Shown here in pieces: positions 31,931 through 40,439 of a DNA stretch of 64,000 bases. The notes beneath the pieces are model-generated. The model made no database searches and had not been told where the DNA came from. It saw only the letters and a program-made list of their open reading frames with translations. Made by a program: the position numbers and the translations under genes. Source of the DNA: Planococcus liqunii (GTDB lineage Bacteria; Bacillota; Bacilli; Bacillales_A; Planococcaceae); the NCBI RefSeq assembly GCF_030413595.1, contig NZ_CP129238.1:3782001-3846000 (forward strand), given 5' to 3'. Position 1 is the stretch's first letter, and the number at the start of each line of letters is the position of its first letter.

Positions 31931-32743
31931 TTATTGATTGCTCGCCAGGCTTCCTTTTTCCGTGACTTGTACTTTCCAGGAAACAATCGTTGTGCTGTCC
32001 CGAACTCCATTTTTCTCAATTTCCGCTAGCAGCGCACTAACGCCTTGTTCATTTGAAACGCCCTTAAAGCATCTCCTGATTACTTTTGGTTCCGCAAACG
32101 GTTCACCTGGACATTCAACCAAACCATCGGTCGTCAGAAACAAATGATTATCCCCTTGGCGCAATTCCCGGGTGCTGCTTGAATAACAAGGCACCGCTCC
32201 TTCAAAAGTGTTCACTTGCCCGATCCATTCGTAAAATTGGCGCTGGTTCAGCTGATACTGCCCAAATCCGGCCAATTCCGGATGAAACAAATACAACAGG
32301 CAGTCCCCGACCGAAAACCACCAAATGTACTTGCCTTTTCGGACAGCAATCAAACAAGCCGTTTCTCCCTGGACATTCCGGCAGACTTTGCGGAATTCTT
32401 CAGCTTGAAACATAGCCAGCACCTTTTTTTCAAGCGAGTGAAAAAAGGCAGGATCAAGCGGCTGATTCAACAAAGTTTCCAGCGCTGCTTTGTGGGCTTC
32501 CACTTGTTCCAAGACTTTCTCCGCGCTTTCTGCCGTATTGTGCGCATCGAGCAGCAGGACGAATTCCCAATCTGCCTGTGAGTTTATCCACACCAGGCAG
32601 CCGTCTTCGTTCTTGTACTGCCCGGCCGATGAATTGCCGCCGAAGCGCCCGACCGTCAGATGATCCATTGAAAAGACATGGGGCCGGTCGACAAAACTGT
32701 CGCGGCTGCCGACCCAACTAAAACTTTCTGCTGTTTTCTCCAA
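31931..32743 (-). CDS. PP2C-like serine/threonine phosphatase
   Basis: A 270-residue protein with the PP2C layout: GGNSSAGQYKNEDGCLVW, FVLLLDAHNTAES (metal Asp), ETACLIAVRKGKYIWWFSVGDCLLYLF, DNHLFLTTDGLVE and RDSTTIVSWKV. Spacing and metal residues are mostly kept, so activity is likely, although the usual DGMGG/DGHGG is DAHN. No partner kinase is adjacent; targets are unknown. The start is TTG at 32741-32743 with GGGGGAAGGG upstream. Confidence 0.78.
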   Translation of the reverse strand: MEKTAESFSWVGSRDSFVDRPHVFSMDHLTVGRFGGNSSAGQYKNEDGCLVWINSQADWEFVLLLDAHNTAESAEKVLEQVEAHKAALETLLNQPLDPAFFHSLEKKVLAMFQAEEFRKVCRNVQGETACLIAVRKGKYIWWFSVGDCLLYLFHPELAGFGQYQLNQRQFYEWIGQVNTFEGAVPCYSSSTRELRQGDNHLFLTTDGLVECPGEPFAEPKVIRRCFKGVSNEQGVSALLAEIEKNGVRDSTTIVSWKVQVTEKGSLASNQ

Positions 32744-32841
32744 ATGCCCTTCCCCCTTTAGATTTTTCTAACATTATATGGGAAATGGCATAGGAATGGA
32801 ATACATTTCCTACGTGCAGATGCACGCCTAGTTTTTTCTGC

Positions 32842-32876
32842 AAAAAAAAAGCCGCTTGCCGAAGCAAACCGCTTTT
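32842..32876 (-). terminator. terminator of the HxlR gene
   Basis: On the minus strand AAGC/GCTT and TTGC-TTCG-GCAA stems precede a run of nine U. Confidence 0.65.
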
Positions 32877-32887
32877 CCTTTAATTTG

Positions 32888-33250
32888 CTATTCATTTAAA
32901 ATGCTTTCTTCCAGCATGTCGAATTTGTTGCCGTAGACTTTTGTGATATGGCCGTCTCCCCATGTGCAAAGCGAATTCAGGATGCTCTCGAGGCTTTCCC
33001 CATATTCGCTCAATTCATACTCCACTTTTGGCGGTACCTGATTGTAGACAATCCGGTTAATGACGCCATCAGACTCCAATTCACGCAATTGCTGCGTCAG
33101 CATTTTCTGGGTAATGTCCGGCATTAAGCGGCGCAATTCACTCGTCCGCTTCTTGCCCCGCATCAAGTGGCACAAAATGACGCATTTCCATTTTCCACCA
33201 ATGACTTCCAGCGTCGCTTCTACGGAAATATTGTATTTCTTATGCTTCAT
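32888..33250 (-). CDS. HxlR/DUF24-family regulator
   Basis: A 120-residue winged-helix protein: NISVEATLEVIGGKWKCVILCHLMRGKKRTSELRRLMPDITQKMLTQQLRELESDGVI, the HxlR hallmark. Cys23 and Cys27, in KCVILC, lie near the position used for thiol sensing in YodB/HypR relatives, so redox or quinone sensing is possible. It diverges from an MFS gene with palindromes in between and most likely represses it. AAAGGAG precedes the ATG. Confidence 0.9.
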   Translation of the reverse strand: MKHKKYNISVEATLEVIGGKWKCVILCHLMRGKKRTSELRRLMPDITQKMLTQQLRELESDGVINRIVYNQVPPKVEYELSEYGESLESILNSLCTWGDGHITKVYGNKFDMLEESILNE

Positions 33251-33268
33251 TAATTTCTTCTCCTTTCA

Positions 33269-33323
33269 TAGGAACCAAAAAGTTCCTACGATACTTTTTG
33301 GTGTCTATAGCACTTTAAAGTGC
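33269..33323. promoter_or_regulatory. palindromic sites between hxlR-like and MFS genes
   Basis: TAGGAAC-N6-GTTCCTA (33269-33288) and the perfect 14-bp palindrome GCACTTTAAAGTGC (33310-33323) lie in the divergent promoter region. They are candidate operators for the HxlR regulator. Confidence 0.6.
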
Positions 33324-33409
33324 GTACTTCTCTTTGTTTCGTGTATGTCCCATACTAACATTTATCGGTTGAAACACAACGATATTATTCTTATTTTGGA
33401 GGAGAAAAA

Positions 33410-34636
33410 ATGGCTACAGATAGAAAAAGAAGCTCCTTTGCTCTTTTGGCTTTAGCACTCAGTGCATTTGCCATCGGCACAACAGAATTCATCAGCGTCG
33501 GACTGTTGCCGATGATTGCGGAAGATTTGGATATCTCAGTTACCACCGCTGGCCTCACCGTATCCATCTATGCACTGGGCGTCATGTTCGGAGCACCGGT
33601 CCTTACCTCGCTGACGTCCAATATGTCCCGGAAATCTTTATTGCTTTGGATTATGGTGGTTTTCATCGCCGGGAATTTGATGGCGGCTTTGGCTGGAACG
33701 GTTGGCTTGCTGCTGGTCGCCCGTGTCATTTCTGCCCTTGCCCATGGCATTTTTATGGCCATCGGCGCTACGATTGCCGCAGATCTTGTTCCGCCTCATA
33801 AAAGAGCAAGTGCTATTGCGATCATGTTTACCGGATTAACGGTTGCGACCGTCACGGGTGTCCCATTCGGCACATTTATCGGCCAATTATTCGGATGGCG
33901 CTTTGCATTTTTCACAATTGTCATCATCGGGGTTATTGCGTTGATCGGCAACAGCATCCTGGTTCCATCCGATTTGCCGAAAGGAGCTCGCACGACATTT
34001 GGCGATCAGCTTAAATTAGTTACAAACGGCCGATTGCTGCTGGTTTTTATCATCACTGCATTGGGGTATGGAGGAACGTTCGTGGTTTTCACGTATTTAT
34101 CGCCTTTGCTGCAGGAAGTTACCGGATTCAAATCCGGAACCGTCACGTTGATTCTGCTGGTTTATGGCCTTGCCATTGCTGCCGGAAACACCATCGGCGG
34201 CAAATTATCGAACCGCAACCCGATTAACGCACTGTTTTATATGTTTTTGATCCAGGCAGTCATCTTAGTGGTTTTAGCGTTTACCGCTCCTTTCAAAGTT
34301 GCTGGACTAATCACCATTCTTCTGATGGGCTTGTTCGCTTTCATGAACGTACCGGGTCTGCAGGTATATGTAGTGATGCTCGCAGAACGTTTTGTACCAA
34401 GTGCAGTCGATGTCGCTTCCGCTATCAATATTGCCGCATTTAATGCCGGTATTGCATTAGGCGCTTATTTCGGCGGCCTGATTGCAGAGTCTTTCGGGCT
34501 GACCCACACTGCTTGGGCAGGTGGATTGATGGTGTTTGCCGCTGTCATTTTGACCGGCTGGAGCCGTCTGCTCGAACGCAAGTCCCTGAGTAAAGAAATG
34601 CCGCTGCATCCGGTACAGGATACCCAGCTAGGTTGA
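33410..34636 (+). CDS. MFS efflux transporter, DHA1 type
   Basis: A 408-residue transporter with about 12 helices. The start SSFALLALALSAFAIGTTEFISVGLLPMIAEDL is the AraJ/YdhP/NepI signature of DHA1 exporters for drugs, arabinose-like sugars or nucleosides. RVISALAHGIFMAIGATIAADLVPPHKRASAIA is the conserved loop region. GGAGGAG precedes the ATG. With the HxlR gene divergent and an aldo/keto reductase downstream (63 bases), it looks like an inducible detoxification unit. Confidence 0.9.
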   Translation: MATDRKRSSFALLALALSAFAIGTTEFISVGLLPMIAEDLDISVTTAGLTVSIYALGVMFGAPVLTSLTSNMSRKSLLLWIMVVFIAGNLMAALAGTVGLLLVARVISALAHGIFMAIGATIAADLVPPHKRASAIAIMFTGLTVATVTGVPFGTFIGQLFGWRFAFFTIVIIGVIALIGNSILVPSDLPKGARTTFGDQLKLVTNGRLLLVFIITALGYGGTFVVFTYLSPLLQEVTGFKSGTVTLILLVYGLAIAAGNTIGGKLSNRNPINALFYMFLIQAVILVVLAFTAPFKVAGLITILLMGLFAFMNVPGLQVYVVMLAERFVPSAVDVASAINIAAFNAGIALGAYFGGLIAESFGLTHTAWAGGLMVFAAVILTGWSRLLERKSLSKEMPLHPVQDTQLG

Positions 34637-34699
34637 GGCATAGGATTTGGGTTATGAATTTACTAACAGGAATATTTTTATTACACAGGAGGATGATCA

Positions 34700-35545
34700 A
34701 TGATGGAAAAAACTTTGCAAGATACAGTTAAATTACAAAATGGTGTAGAAATGCCCTGGTTCGGATTAGGGGTTTTTAGAGTTTCTGAAGGACCTGAGCT
34801 CGTAAATGCAGTCAAAGCCGCCATCAAAAATGGTTATCGCAGCATTGATACGGCTGCCATCTATGGCAATGAAGAAGGCGTCGGCCGAGGAATCCGGGAA
34901 GGGATGGCAGAAGCCGGCATCTCCAGAGATGAGTTATTTATAACATCAAAAGTCTGGAATGCAGATTTAGGCTATGAACCCACCATTGCTGCCTATGAAG
35001 CAAGTTTGCAGCGGCTTGGTTTGGAGTACTTGGATTTATACCTTATCCACTGGCCGGTTGAAGGAAAATACAAAGAGGCCTGGAAAGCTTTAGAAACTTT
35101 GTACAAAGACGGACGCGTCAAATCCATCGGCGTCAGCAACTTCCAGGTCCATCATTTGAAAGACCTGCTGCAGGAAGCCGAAATCAAGCCGATGGTCAAC
35201 CAGGTTGAATACCATCCATACCTCACGCAAAAAGAAGTTCAGGCTTTTTGCATAGAACAAGGCATTCAGCTGGAAGCCTGGTCGCCATTGATGGCCGGTG
35301 AATTATTGAATCAGCCCGTGCTGAAAGAAATTGCAGAGAAATACAATAAATCAGTTGCCCAAGTGATTTTGAGATGGGATCTGCAAAACGGGGTCGTGAC
35401 CATCCCGAAATCGACCAATGAACAGCGGATCATTGAAAATGCTTCTATTTATGATTTCGAACTTTCGATAGAAGATATGGACCGCATTGAAACATTAAAC
35501 CAAAACAAGCGCGTAGGGCCCGACCCGGATAATTTCGATTTTTAA
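34700..35545 (+). CDS. aldo/keto reductase, YvgN type (second copy)
   Basis: A 281-residue paralogue of the 28174 gene, similar over its full length: IDTAAIYGNEEGVG, FITSKVWNADLG, LYLIHWPVEG, NQVEYHPYL, IPKSTNEQRIIENASIYDF. The catalytic Asp, Tyr, Lys and His are kept. It probably reduces reactive aldehydes with NADPH. CAGGAGGATGATCA precedes ATGATG. It follows the MFS gene without a terminator between, so both are likely under HxlR control. Confidence 0.92.
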   Translation: MMEKTLQDTVKLQNGVEMPWFGLGVFRVSEGPELVNAVKAAIKNGYRSIDTAAIYGNEEGVGRGIREGMAEAGISRDELFITSKVWNADLGYEPTIAAYEASLQRLGLEYLDLYLIHWPVEGKYKEAWKALETLYKDGRVKSIGVSNFQVHHLKDLLQEAEIKPMVNQVEYHPYLTQKEVQAFCIEQGIQLEAWSPLMAGELLNQPVLKEIAEKYNKSVAQVILRWDLQNGVVTIPKSTNEQRIIENASIYDFELSIEDMDRIETLNQNKRVGPDPDNFDF

Positions 35546-35552
35546 CGAGCAG

Positions 35553-35587
35553 CAGACAATCTCTTTAAAAGAGCTTGTCTGTTTTTT
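35553..35587 (+). terminator. terminator of the MFS-aldo/keto reductase unit
   Basis: CAGACAA pairs with TTGTCTG and CTCTTT with AAAGAG, followed by UUUUUUCUU. Confidence 0.88.
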
Positions 35588-35624
35588 CTTTGCCTGAATA
35601 CGGATTAGACAGATACCTCGAAAT

Positions 35625-35654
35625 TTGATATTGTACATTAGTTAGCTTAACTAA
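35625..35654 (+). promoter_or_regulatory. marR-MFS promoter with overlapping palindrome
   Basis: TTGATA (35625-35630) and TAACTA (35648-35653), spacing 17. The inverted repeat TTAGTTA-GCT-TAACTAA (35638-35654) covers the spacer and -10, a natural MarR operator; autoregulation is inferred. Confidence 0.65.
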
Positions 35655-35694
35655 CAGTTAATCAGACTAACCATTTTCAAAAGGAGGTCTTCCC

Positions 35695-36129
35695 ATTAAA
35701 ACATTTCAGCAATTTTTCCACCAATTTATGCTGTTGTATCGGCCTTTTGAGCATCATCTCAATATAGAGCTTGGCAAACATGGCTTGTACCGGGCGGAAT
35801 GGACAATTCTGTATTACCTGGCCAACAATGAATCGGCAACATTGGTCGAGCTTGCCCAGTATCAGCGAGTCGAAAAACCGACGATGACCCGAATTATTAG
35901 AAGCTTGGAGGAATCCAGCTTTATCGAGCACATCCCTGGAAAAGATCGGCGCGAAAAGCCGATGAAGCTAACTGAGCTTGGCAAAAAAGTATACGCAGAA
36001 GTCCGGGTGACGGTCGACCGGTTTGAACAGGATATTCTCGAAGGAATTTCCGAGGAGCAGCAGCTGGAAGCTATCGAAGTCATGAACGCAATACGCAATC
36101 AACTAATCAGTAAGGAGTCAGGCAAGTGA
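35695..36129 (+). CDS. MarR-family regulator with probable ATT start codon
   Basis: A winged-helix regulator: ESATLVELAQYQRVEKPTMTRIIRSLEESSFIEHIPGKDRREKPMKLT. The only good ribosome site (AGGAGG, 35682-35687) points to ATT at 35695, seven bases away, giving MKTFQQFFHQFMLLYRPFEHH at the start, which suits MarR helix 1. The first ATG (35728) has no ribosome site and would cut that helix. The protein would then have 144 residues instead of 133. It overlaps the first MFS gene as GTGA, like the ywoH/ywoG pair of Bacillus. Confidence 0.85.
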   Translation: MKTFQQFFHQFMLLYRPFEHHLNIELGKHGLYRAEWTILYYLANNESATLVELAQYQRVEKPTMTRIIRSLEESSFIEHIPGKDRREKPMKLTELGKKVYAEVRVTVDRFEQDILEGISEEQQLEAIEVMNAIRNQLISKESGK

Positions 36130-37325
36130 ATCAAAACAAGCCTCCATTATGGACAAAGAATTTTATCATAGCATCCTTAATCAATTTTTTTCTTATTTTA
36201 ATCTTTTACCTATTAATTGTTACCATCGGCAAATATGCCGTTGAGGAATTTAGCGCCACTACCAGTGAAGCAGGACTCGTTACCGGGATTTTCATCATCG
36301 GTACGTTGATCGGCCGTTTGGGGATTGGACGGGTCATCGACAAAATTGGCCGGAAACGGACGCTGCTTATCGGCCTCTCTTTGTTCACCGTCACTACCCT
36401 TCTTTATTACGTGCAGCTCGGCCTTCCTTTCTTGATGGTCAACCGCCTGCTGCACGGCATGACCTTAGGCATCGCCAGCACGGCAGCAGGTACCATCGTG
36501 GCCCAGATCATTCCCATGTCCCGAAAGGGGGAAGGCATCGGCTATTTCAGCATGAGTGCCACAATGGCAACGGCGATCGGCCCTTTTATCGGTCTCTTTA
36601 TGACCCAGCGCACCAGCTTTGAAGTCATTTTCGGCCTTTGCCTCGCTTTAGGAGCCATCAGTTTACTCGTTTCCTTGTTTGTTCAGGTGCCGCCTTTGGA
36701 AGCAGCTCCCACATCCGCACAAACAAAAGGTTTCAGCGTTTCGAATTTCCTTGAACCGAAAGCGATTCCGATTGCCTTTATTACACTAGCGGTCAGCTTA
36801 TGTTATGCGAGTGTGCTGTCGTTCATCAATTTCTACGCAATTGAAATCGACTTGGTCGACACGGCCAGCATGTTCTTCGTGGTCTACGCATTAGCCGTCT
36901 TGGCTTCGCGCCCATTCACCGGCCGCTTGATGGACGTGAAAGGCGCCAACTATGTCATGTATCCGGCTTTTGCTGTCTTTGCTCTTGGCCTATTTTTGCT
37001 GAGCACGGCAGACAATAGCGTTACGTTACTGTTGTCAGGTGCGTTGATCGGCCTTGGTTTTGGCAATATGCAATCGACTACACAGGCAGTGGCCGTCAAA
37101 CTGACGCCGCCTCATCGCATGGGGCTTGCCACTTCAACATTCTTTATCTTTATGGACGCCGGCCTCGGATTCGGCCCGTATATTTTAGGTTTTATCATTC
37201 CCATTACCGGCTACAGCAATATGTACGTGATTTTAGCCATTGCGGCGCTGGCCACAGCGTTCTTGTACTACTTGCTGCATGGCAAGAAAGAGCACGCAGC
37301 AAACGAGACAGCATCGGTATCATAG
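36126..37325 (+). CDS. MFS transporter, YwoG-like (copy 1)
   Basis: A 399-residue MFS protein with about 12 helices: FIIASLINFFLILIFYLL, TSEAGLVTGIFIIGTLIGRLGIGRVIDKIGRKRTLLIG (motif A) and a second copy of that loop at SRPFTGRLMDVKGANYVMYP. The start is GTG, overlapping the marR stop. It is similar along its whole length to the next gene, so the two arose by tandem duplication. Efflux of an unknown compound sensed by the MarR protein is the likely role. Confidence 0.9.
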   Translation: MNQNKPPLWTKNFIIASLINFFLILIFYLLIVTIGKYAVEEFSATTSEAGLVTGIFIIGTLIGRLGIGRVIDKIGRKRTLLIGLSLFTVTTLLYYVQLGLPFLMVNRLLHGMTLGIASTAAGTIVAQIIPMSRKGEGIGYFSMSATMATAIGPFIGLFMTQRTSFEVIFGLCLALGAISLLVSLFVQVPPLEAAPTSAQTKGFSVSNFLEPKAIPIAFITLAVSLCYASVLSFINFYAIEIDLVDTASMFFVVYALAVLASRPFTGRLMDVKGANYVMYPAFAVFALGLFLLSTADNSVTLLLSGALIGLGFGNMQSTTQAVAVKLTPPHRMGLATSTFFIFMDAGLGFGPYILGFIIPITGYSNMYVILAIAALATAFLYYLLHGKKEHAANETASVS

Positions 37326-37330
37326 GTTTG

Positions 37331-37361
37331 AAAGGCATCCTTCTATGGATGCCTTTTTTGG
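37331..37361 (+). terminator. terminator between the tandem MFS genes
   Basis: The stem AAAGGCATCC/GGATGCCTTT is followed by U. Its core is shared with the hairpin after the second MFS gene. Confidence 0.88.
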
Positions 37362-37437
37362 GTTTCCCGTAGCCGACAAATTGCTTTCCCATCCTTCATC
37401 TGGGAAACTAGTAAAAAAAGAGATAAAGGAGTGACGC

Positions 37438-38640
37438 TTGAAATTGAGTTCATCAAATCCCCGGCTATGGACTAAGGATTTTGTCCTTACCTCTTCTGTC
37501 AACTTCTTTCTGGTTTTGATTTTTTACCTTTTGATGGTGACCATCGCGGTTTATGCCGGCGACACTTATGGAGCTTCCACTAGCGAAGCCGGTCTCGTGA
37601 CCGGCATTTTCATCATCGGCGTATTGGCCGGCCGCCTGATTATCGGACGATTTCTGGATCGCATTGGACGCAAAAGGACGATGGTAATTGGTCTCGCCCT
37701 GTTTACGCTTACAACTTTCTTTTATTTTCTGGAGCTCGGGCTTCCGTTTCTGATGTTCAACCGCTTTTTGCATGGCATGATGCTCGGGTTTGCGGCAACC
37801 GCTGCCGGCACAATCGTCGCGCAGATTATCCCGGCATCACGAAAAGGCGAAGGAATCGGTTATTTCAGCCTTAGCAACACGCTGGCGACAGCCATCGGAC
37901 CGTTTATTGGCCTTTACATGAACCAGCACTCGAGCTATGAAATGCTCTTTGCGCTGTGCCTCGCCTGTGGTGCAGCCAGCCTGGCCATTTCCTTTCTTGT
38001 CACCGTGCCGCCCGTTGAAGCTCTGCCGGCCAAAGATGAAATTAAAGGTTTCAAACTGTCTCATTTCGTGGAACCGAAAGCGGTGCCTATTACGTTAGTC
38101 ATCTTCATCGCCGCTTTCTGCTACGCAGGCGTTTTGTCGTTTATCAGCTTCTATGCCGTCGAACGCGGGCTGGTGGCAGCTGCGAGCTTTTTCTTTATCG
38201 TTTACTCCATCGCGATTCTTTTCTCAAGGCCCTTCACCGGCCGGCTTATGGATGCCAAAGGCGCAAATTACGTCATGTATCCGGCATTCTTTATTTTCGC
38301 GGCGGGGCTTTTGCTGCTAAGCACCGCAGAAACGACTTTACCATTTTTGCTTTCCGGTTTCTTAATCGGCCTGGGATTTGGCAATATGCAGTCCACCAGC
38401 CAAGCCGTCGCCATCAAACTGACGCCGCCGCACCGAATGGGACTGGCAACGTCAACTTTCTTTATTTTCATGGATGCCGGCCTTGGATTTGGTCCGTATC
38501 TTCTTGGCTTTATCATAGCCATGACCGGCTACAGCACCATGTATGCCATTTTAGGCGGGGTGGTCGCTGCAGTTTCCGTTCTTTACTATTTTCTGCACGG
38601 CAAAAAAGAACACCAGGCCAACCGGCTTGCTTCGGCTTAA
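37438..38640 (+). CDS. MFS transporter, YwoG-like (copy 2)
   Basis: A 400-residue paralogue of the preceding gene: FVLTSSVNFFLVLIFYLL, TSEAGLVTGIFIIGVLAGRLIIGRFLDRIGRKRTMVIG and SRPFTGRLMDAKGANYVMYP match position by position. The start is TTG with AAAGGAGTG upstream. It lies behind the terminator of copy 1, so its expression depends on read-through or an unseen promoter in the roughly 80 bases before it. The substrate may differ from that of copy 1. Confidence 0.9.
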   Translation: MKLSSSNPRLWTKDFVLTSSVNFFLVLIFYLLMVTIAVYAGDTYGASTSEAGLVTGIFIIGVLAGRLIIGRFLDRIGRKRTMVIGLALFTLTTFFYFLELGLPFLMFNRFLHGMMLGFAATAAGTIVAQIIPASRKGEGIGYFSLSNTLATAIGPFIGLYMNQHSSYEMLFALCLACGAASLAISFLVTVPPVEALPAKDEIKGFKLSHFVEPKAVPITLVIFIAAFCYAGVLSFISFYAVERGLVAAASFFFIVYSIAILFSRPFTGRLMDAKGANYVMYPAFFIFAAGLLLLSTAETTLPFLLSGFLIGLGFGNMQSTSQAVAIKLTPPHRMGLATSTFFIFMDAGLGFGPYLLGFIIAMTGYSTMYAILGGVVAAVSVLYYFLHGKKEHQANRLASA

Positions 38641-38649
38641 CGTCAAACA

Positions 38650-38681
38650 AAAAGGGCATCCTCAGGGGATGCCCTTTTCAT
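38650..38681. terminator. terminator after the second MFS gene
   Basis: The stem AAAAGGGCATCC/GGATGCCCTTTT lies between convergent genes and serves both. Confidence 0.9.
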
Positions 38682-38689
38682 ATATGCTT

Positions 38690-39106
38690 TTATTCTTCTT
38701 CCGCTTCCGCAGCGTCCGCTTCGGCTTTTGTCTTGTGGACAGTGCCGGGTTCATGTTCAGGCGGCGCGTAGATGGAGTAGACTTTCAATGGCTTATCGCC
38801 TTTATTGGTTACGTTATGGTATTTTCCGGCTGGAATCATGATGGCGTCGTCGTCTTTTGCGTCCTGTTCGAACGTCAAATTGTCTTCGCTGTCGCCCATC
38901 TGGACGAACCCGCTGCCGCCTTCGATGCGCAGGAATTGATCGCCTTCATGCTTTTCGAGTCCGATGTCATCGCCTGGTTCGACGCTCATGACCGTTACTT
39001 GCAAGTTTTCACCGGTCCAAATTGTCGTCCGGAAATTTTCGTTTTTCGTTGTCGCTTCTTCGATGTTCACCACATAAGGTTCTTTTCCGTGATCTTTAAA
39101 ATCCAT
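38690..39106 (-). CDS. small cupin protein
   Basis: A 138-residue cupin. The first motif is GDDIGLEKHEGDQFLRIEGGSGFVQMG (with His and Glu metal ligands, though the usual first HxH is GLEKH) and the second is IPAGKYHNVTNKGDKPLKVYSIY. An acidic Ala/Glu-rich tail follows. Small cupins of this kind are often called mannose-6-phosphate isomerase-like, but function is unknown. It has a terminator shared with the MFS gene. Confidence 0.85.
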   Translation of the reverse strand: MDFKDHGKEPYVVNIEEATTKNENFRTTIWTGENLQVTVMSVEPGDDIGLEKHEGDQFLRIEGGSGFVQMGDSEDNLTFEQDAKDDDAIMIPAGKYHNVTNKGDKPLKVYSIYAPPEHEPGTVHKTKAEADAAEAEEE

Positions 39107-39186
39107 TCAGAATTCCTCCTTTGAATTTAACTAGACATTCCTTCTATACCTTTGAATGTCCCCGTTCAAACAAGGGTTCCTTCAGA

Positions 39187-40236
39187 TCAATTGATCAATT
39201 GCTTGACCAGTTCTTTGTTGCGCTCTTTGAAAACTTCGTTATGCGATGACACCATGGCCATTCCATAGGCGTCCGGCTGGATAAACTGCTTCGCTTTGTT
39301 GACGGCATTTGCCGCATCCTGGAATGTCCCGGCGATCAAATTAAGTTTTCCTGGATGCTGCAGGATATCGCCTGCTGCGTACAAACCTGGAACGGAAGAT
39401 TCACTGTTGGCGTTGCCGGCGATGTAATAGCCGTCTGCAATTTCAATATCCAGTCCGCTTTGCTCCAGCAAGGTGGCATCGCGTTCATAGCCGTGGTTGA
39501 TGATGACTTCATCAATCGGCAGCAGCGAAGTGCCGTCCGTTTCCTGATTTGTCAGTTCAACGAGTTCGATGGCATCGCGGCCGTCAGAAGCGATTAATTT
39601 CGTAATCGTGGTATTCAATAAGCATTCAGCCGAACTGTTCATCAGCTGTTTCACTTGGGCTTCGTGTCCGGCAAGCTCCTGCTTCCGGTAGGTCACATAG
39701 ACTTTTTCCGCAATCGGTTCCAGTTCATTGGCCCAGTCGACAGCGGAATTGCCTCCGCCCGAAATCAGGACAGTCTTTCCTTTAAAGCGGCCAAGTGATT
39801 TCACGGTGTAGTTGAGATTCGATACTTCAAAACGTTCTGCACCCTTGATCTCAAGCTTTTGAGGGTTTAAGATGCCTCCTCCAACGGCGACAATGATCGT
39901 TTTAGACAAGTGGCGCTCGCCTGAAGAACCGGTCAGTTCAAAAAGACCATCTTCGTTCCGGTTAATCGCTTCAATTTTTTCATTTAACACGACTTCCGGA
40001 TTGAACGTCAGCCCTTGTGCAACCAGCTGTTCAATGAGCTTGGCGCCTTGGATCGGCATCTGGCCGCCGACGTCCCAAATCATTTTTTCCGGGTAGACAT
40101 GGATTTTCCCGCCAAGCTGCGGCTGGTACTCAATCAGTTTGGTTTTCATTTCTCTTAATCCACTGTAAAAAGCTGAGTATAGTCCGGCTGGCCCTCCGCC
40201 GATGATGGTGACGTCGAAAATATCTGTTTCGCCCAT
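39187..40236 (-). CDS. ferredoxin/flavodoxin-NADP+ reductase, type 2
   Basis: A 349-residue thioredoxin-reductase-like flavoprotein lacking the CxxC pair. FAD motif VTIIGGGPAGLYSAFYSG, NADPH motif VLISGGGNSAVDWANEL, and the end GLYAAGDILQHPGKLNLIAGTFQDAANAVNKAK are those of YumC/YcgT. It passes electrons between NADPH and ferredoxin or flavodoxin. It diverges from a siderophore importer and its promoter is covered by the Fur box, so it resembles the iron-regulated YcgT and may help reduce imported ferric siderophores (inference). Confidence 0.92.
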   Translation of the reverse strand: MGETDIFDVTIIGGGPAGLYSAFYSGLREMKTKLIEYQPQLGGKIHVYPEKMIWDVGGQMPIQGAKLIEQLVAQGLTFNPEVVLNEKIEAINRNEDGLFELTGSSGERHLSKTIIVAVGGGILNPQKLEIKGAERFEVSNLNYTVKSLGRFKGKTVLISGGGNSAVDWANELEPIAEKVYVTYRKQELAGHEAQVKQLMNSSAECLLNTTITKLIASDGRDAIELVELTNQETDGTSLLPIDEVIINHGYERDATLLEQSGLDIEIADGYYIAGNANSESSVPGLYAAGDILQHPGKLNLIAGTFQDAANAVNKAKQFIQPDAYGMAMVSSHNEVFKERNKELVKQLIN

Positions 40237-40299
40237 AAATAATCCACTCCTCTTGTCAATTTTCAGTTGACACTGAAAAAATTACGACTTATAGTATTG

Positions 40300-40329
40300 A
40301 TTGTACTGAAATTGATAATCATTATCAAT
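40300..40329. promoter_or_regulatory. Fur box with divergent promoters
   Basis: ATTGATAATCATTATCAAT (40311-40329) is a perfect 19-bp Fur palindrome. Minus: TTGATA (40323-40328) and TACAAT (40300-40305), spacing 17. Plus: TTGTAC (40301-40306) and TATCAA (40323-40328), spacing 16. One bound Fur dimer pair would silence both directions. Confidence 0.92.
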
Positions 40330-40439
40330 GAATTTATTATTAATTTGTTTTGAACGCTTAAAGGAAGCTTTTTGTACATAGGAAATTTGCTTCTTTTGGT
40401 TTTTTCACCACCAAGAAGTTGAAGGAGAGGTTTTGCAGG

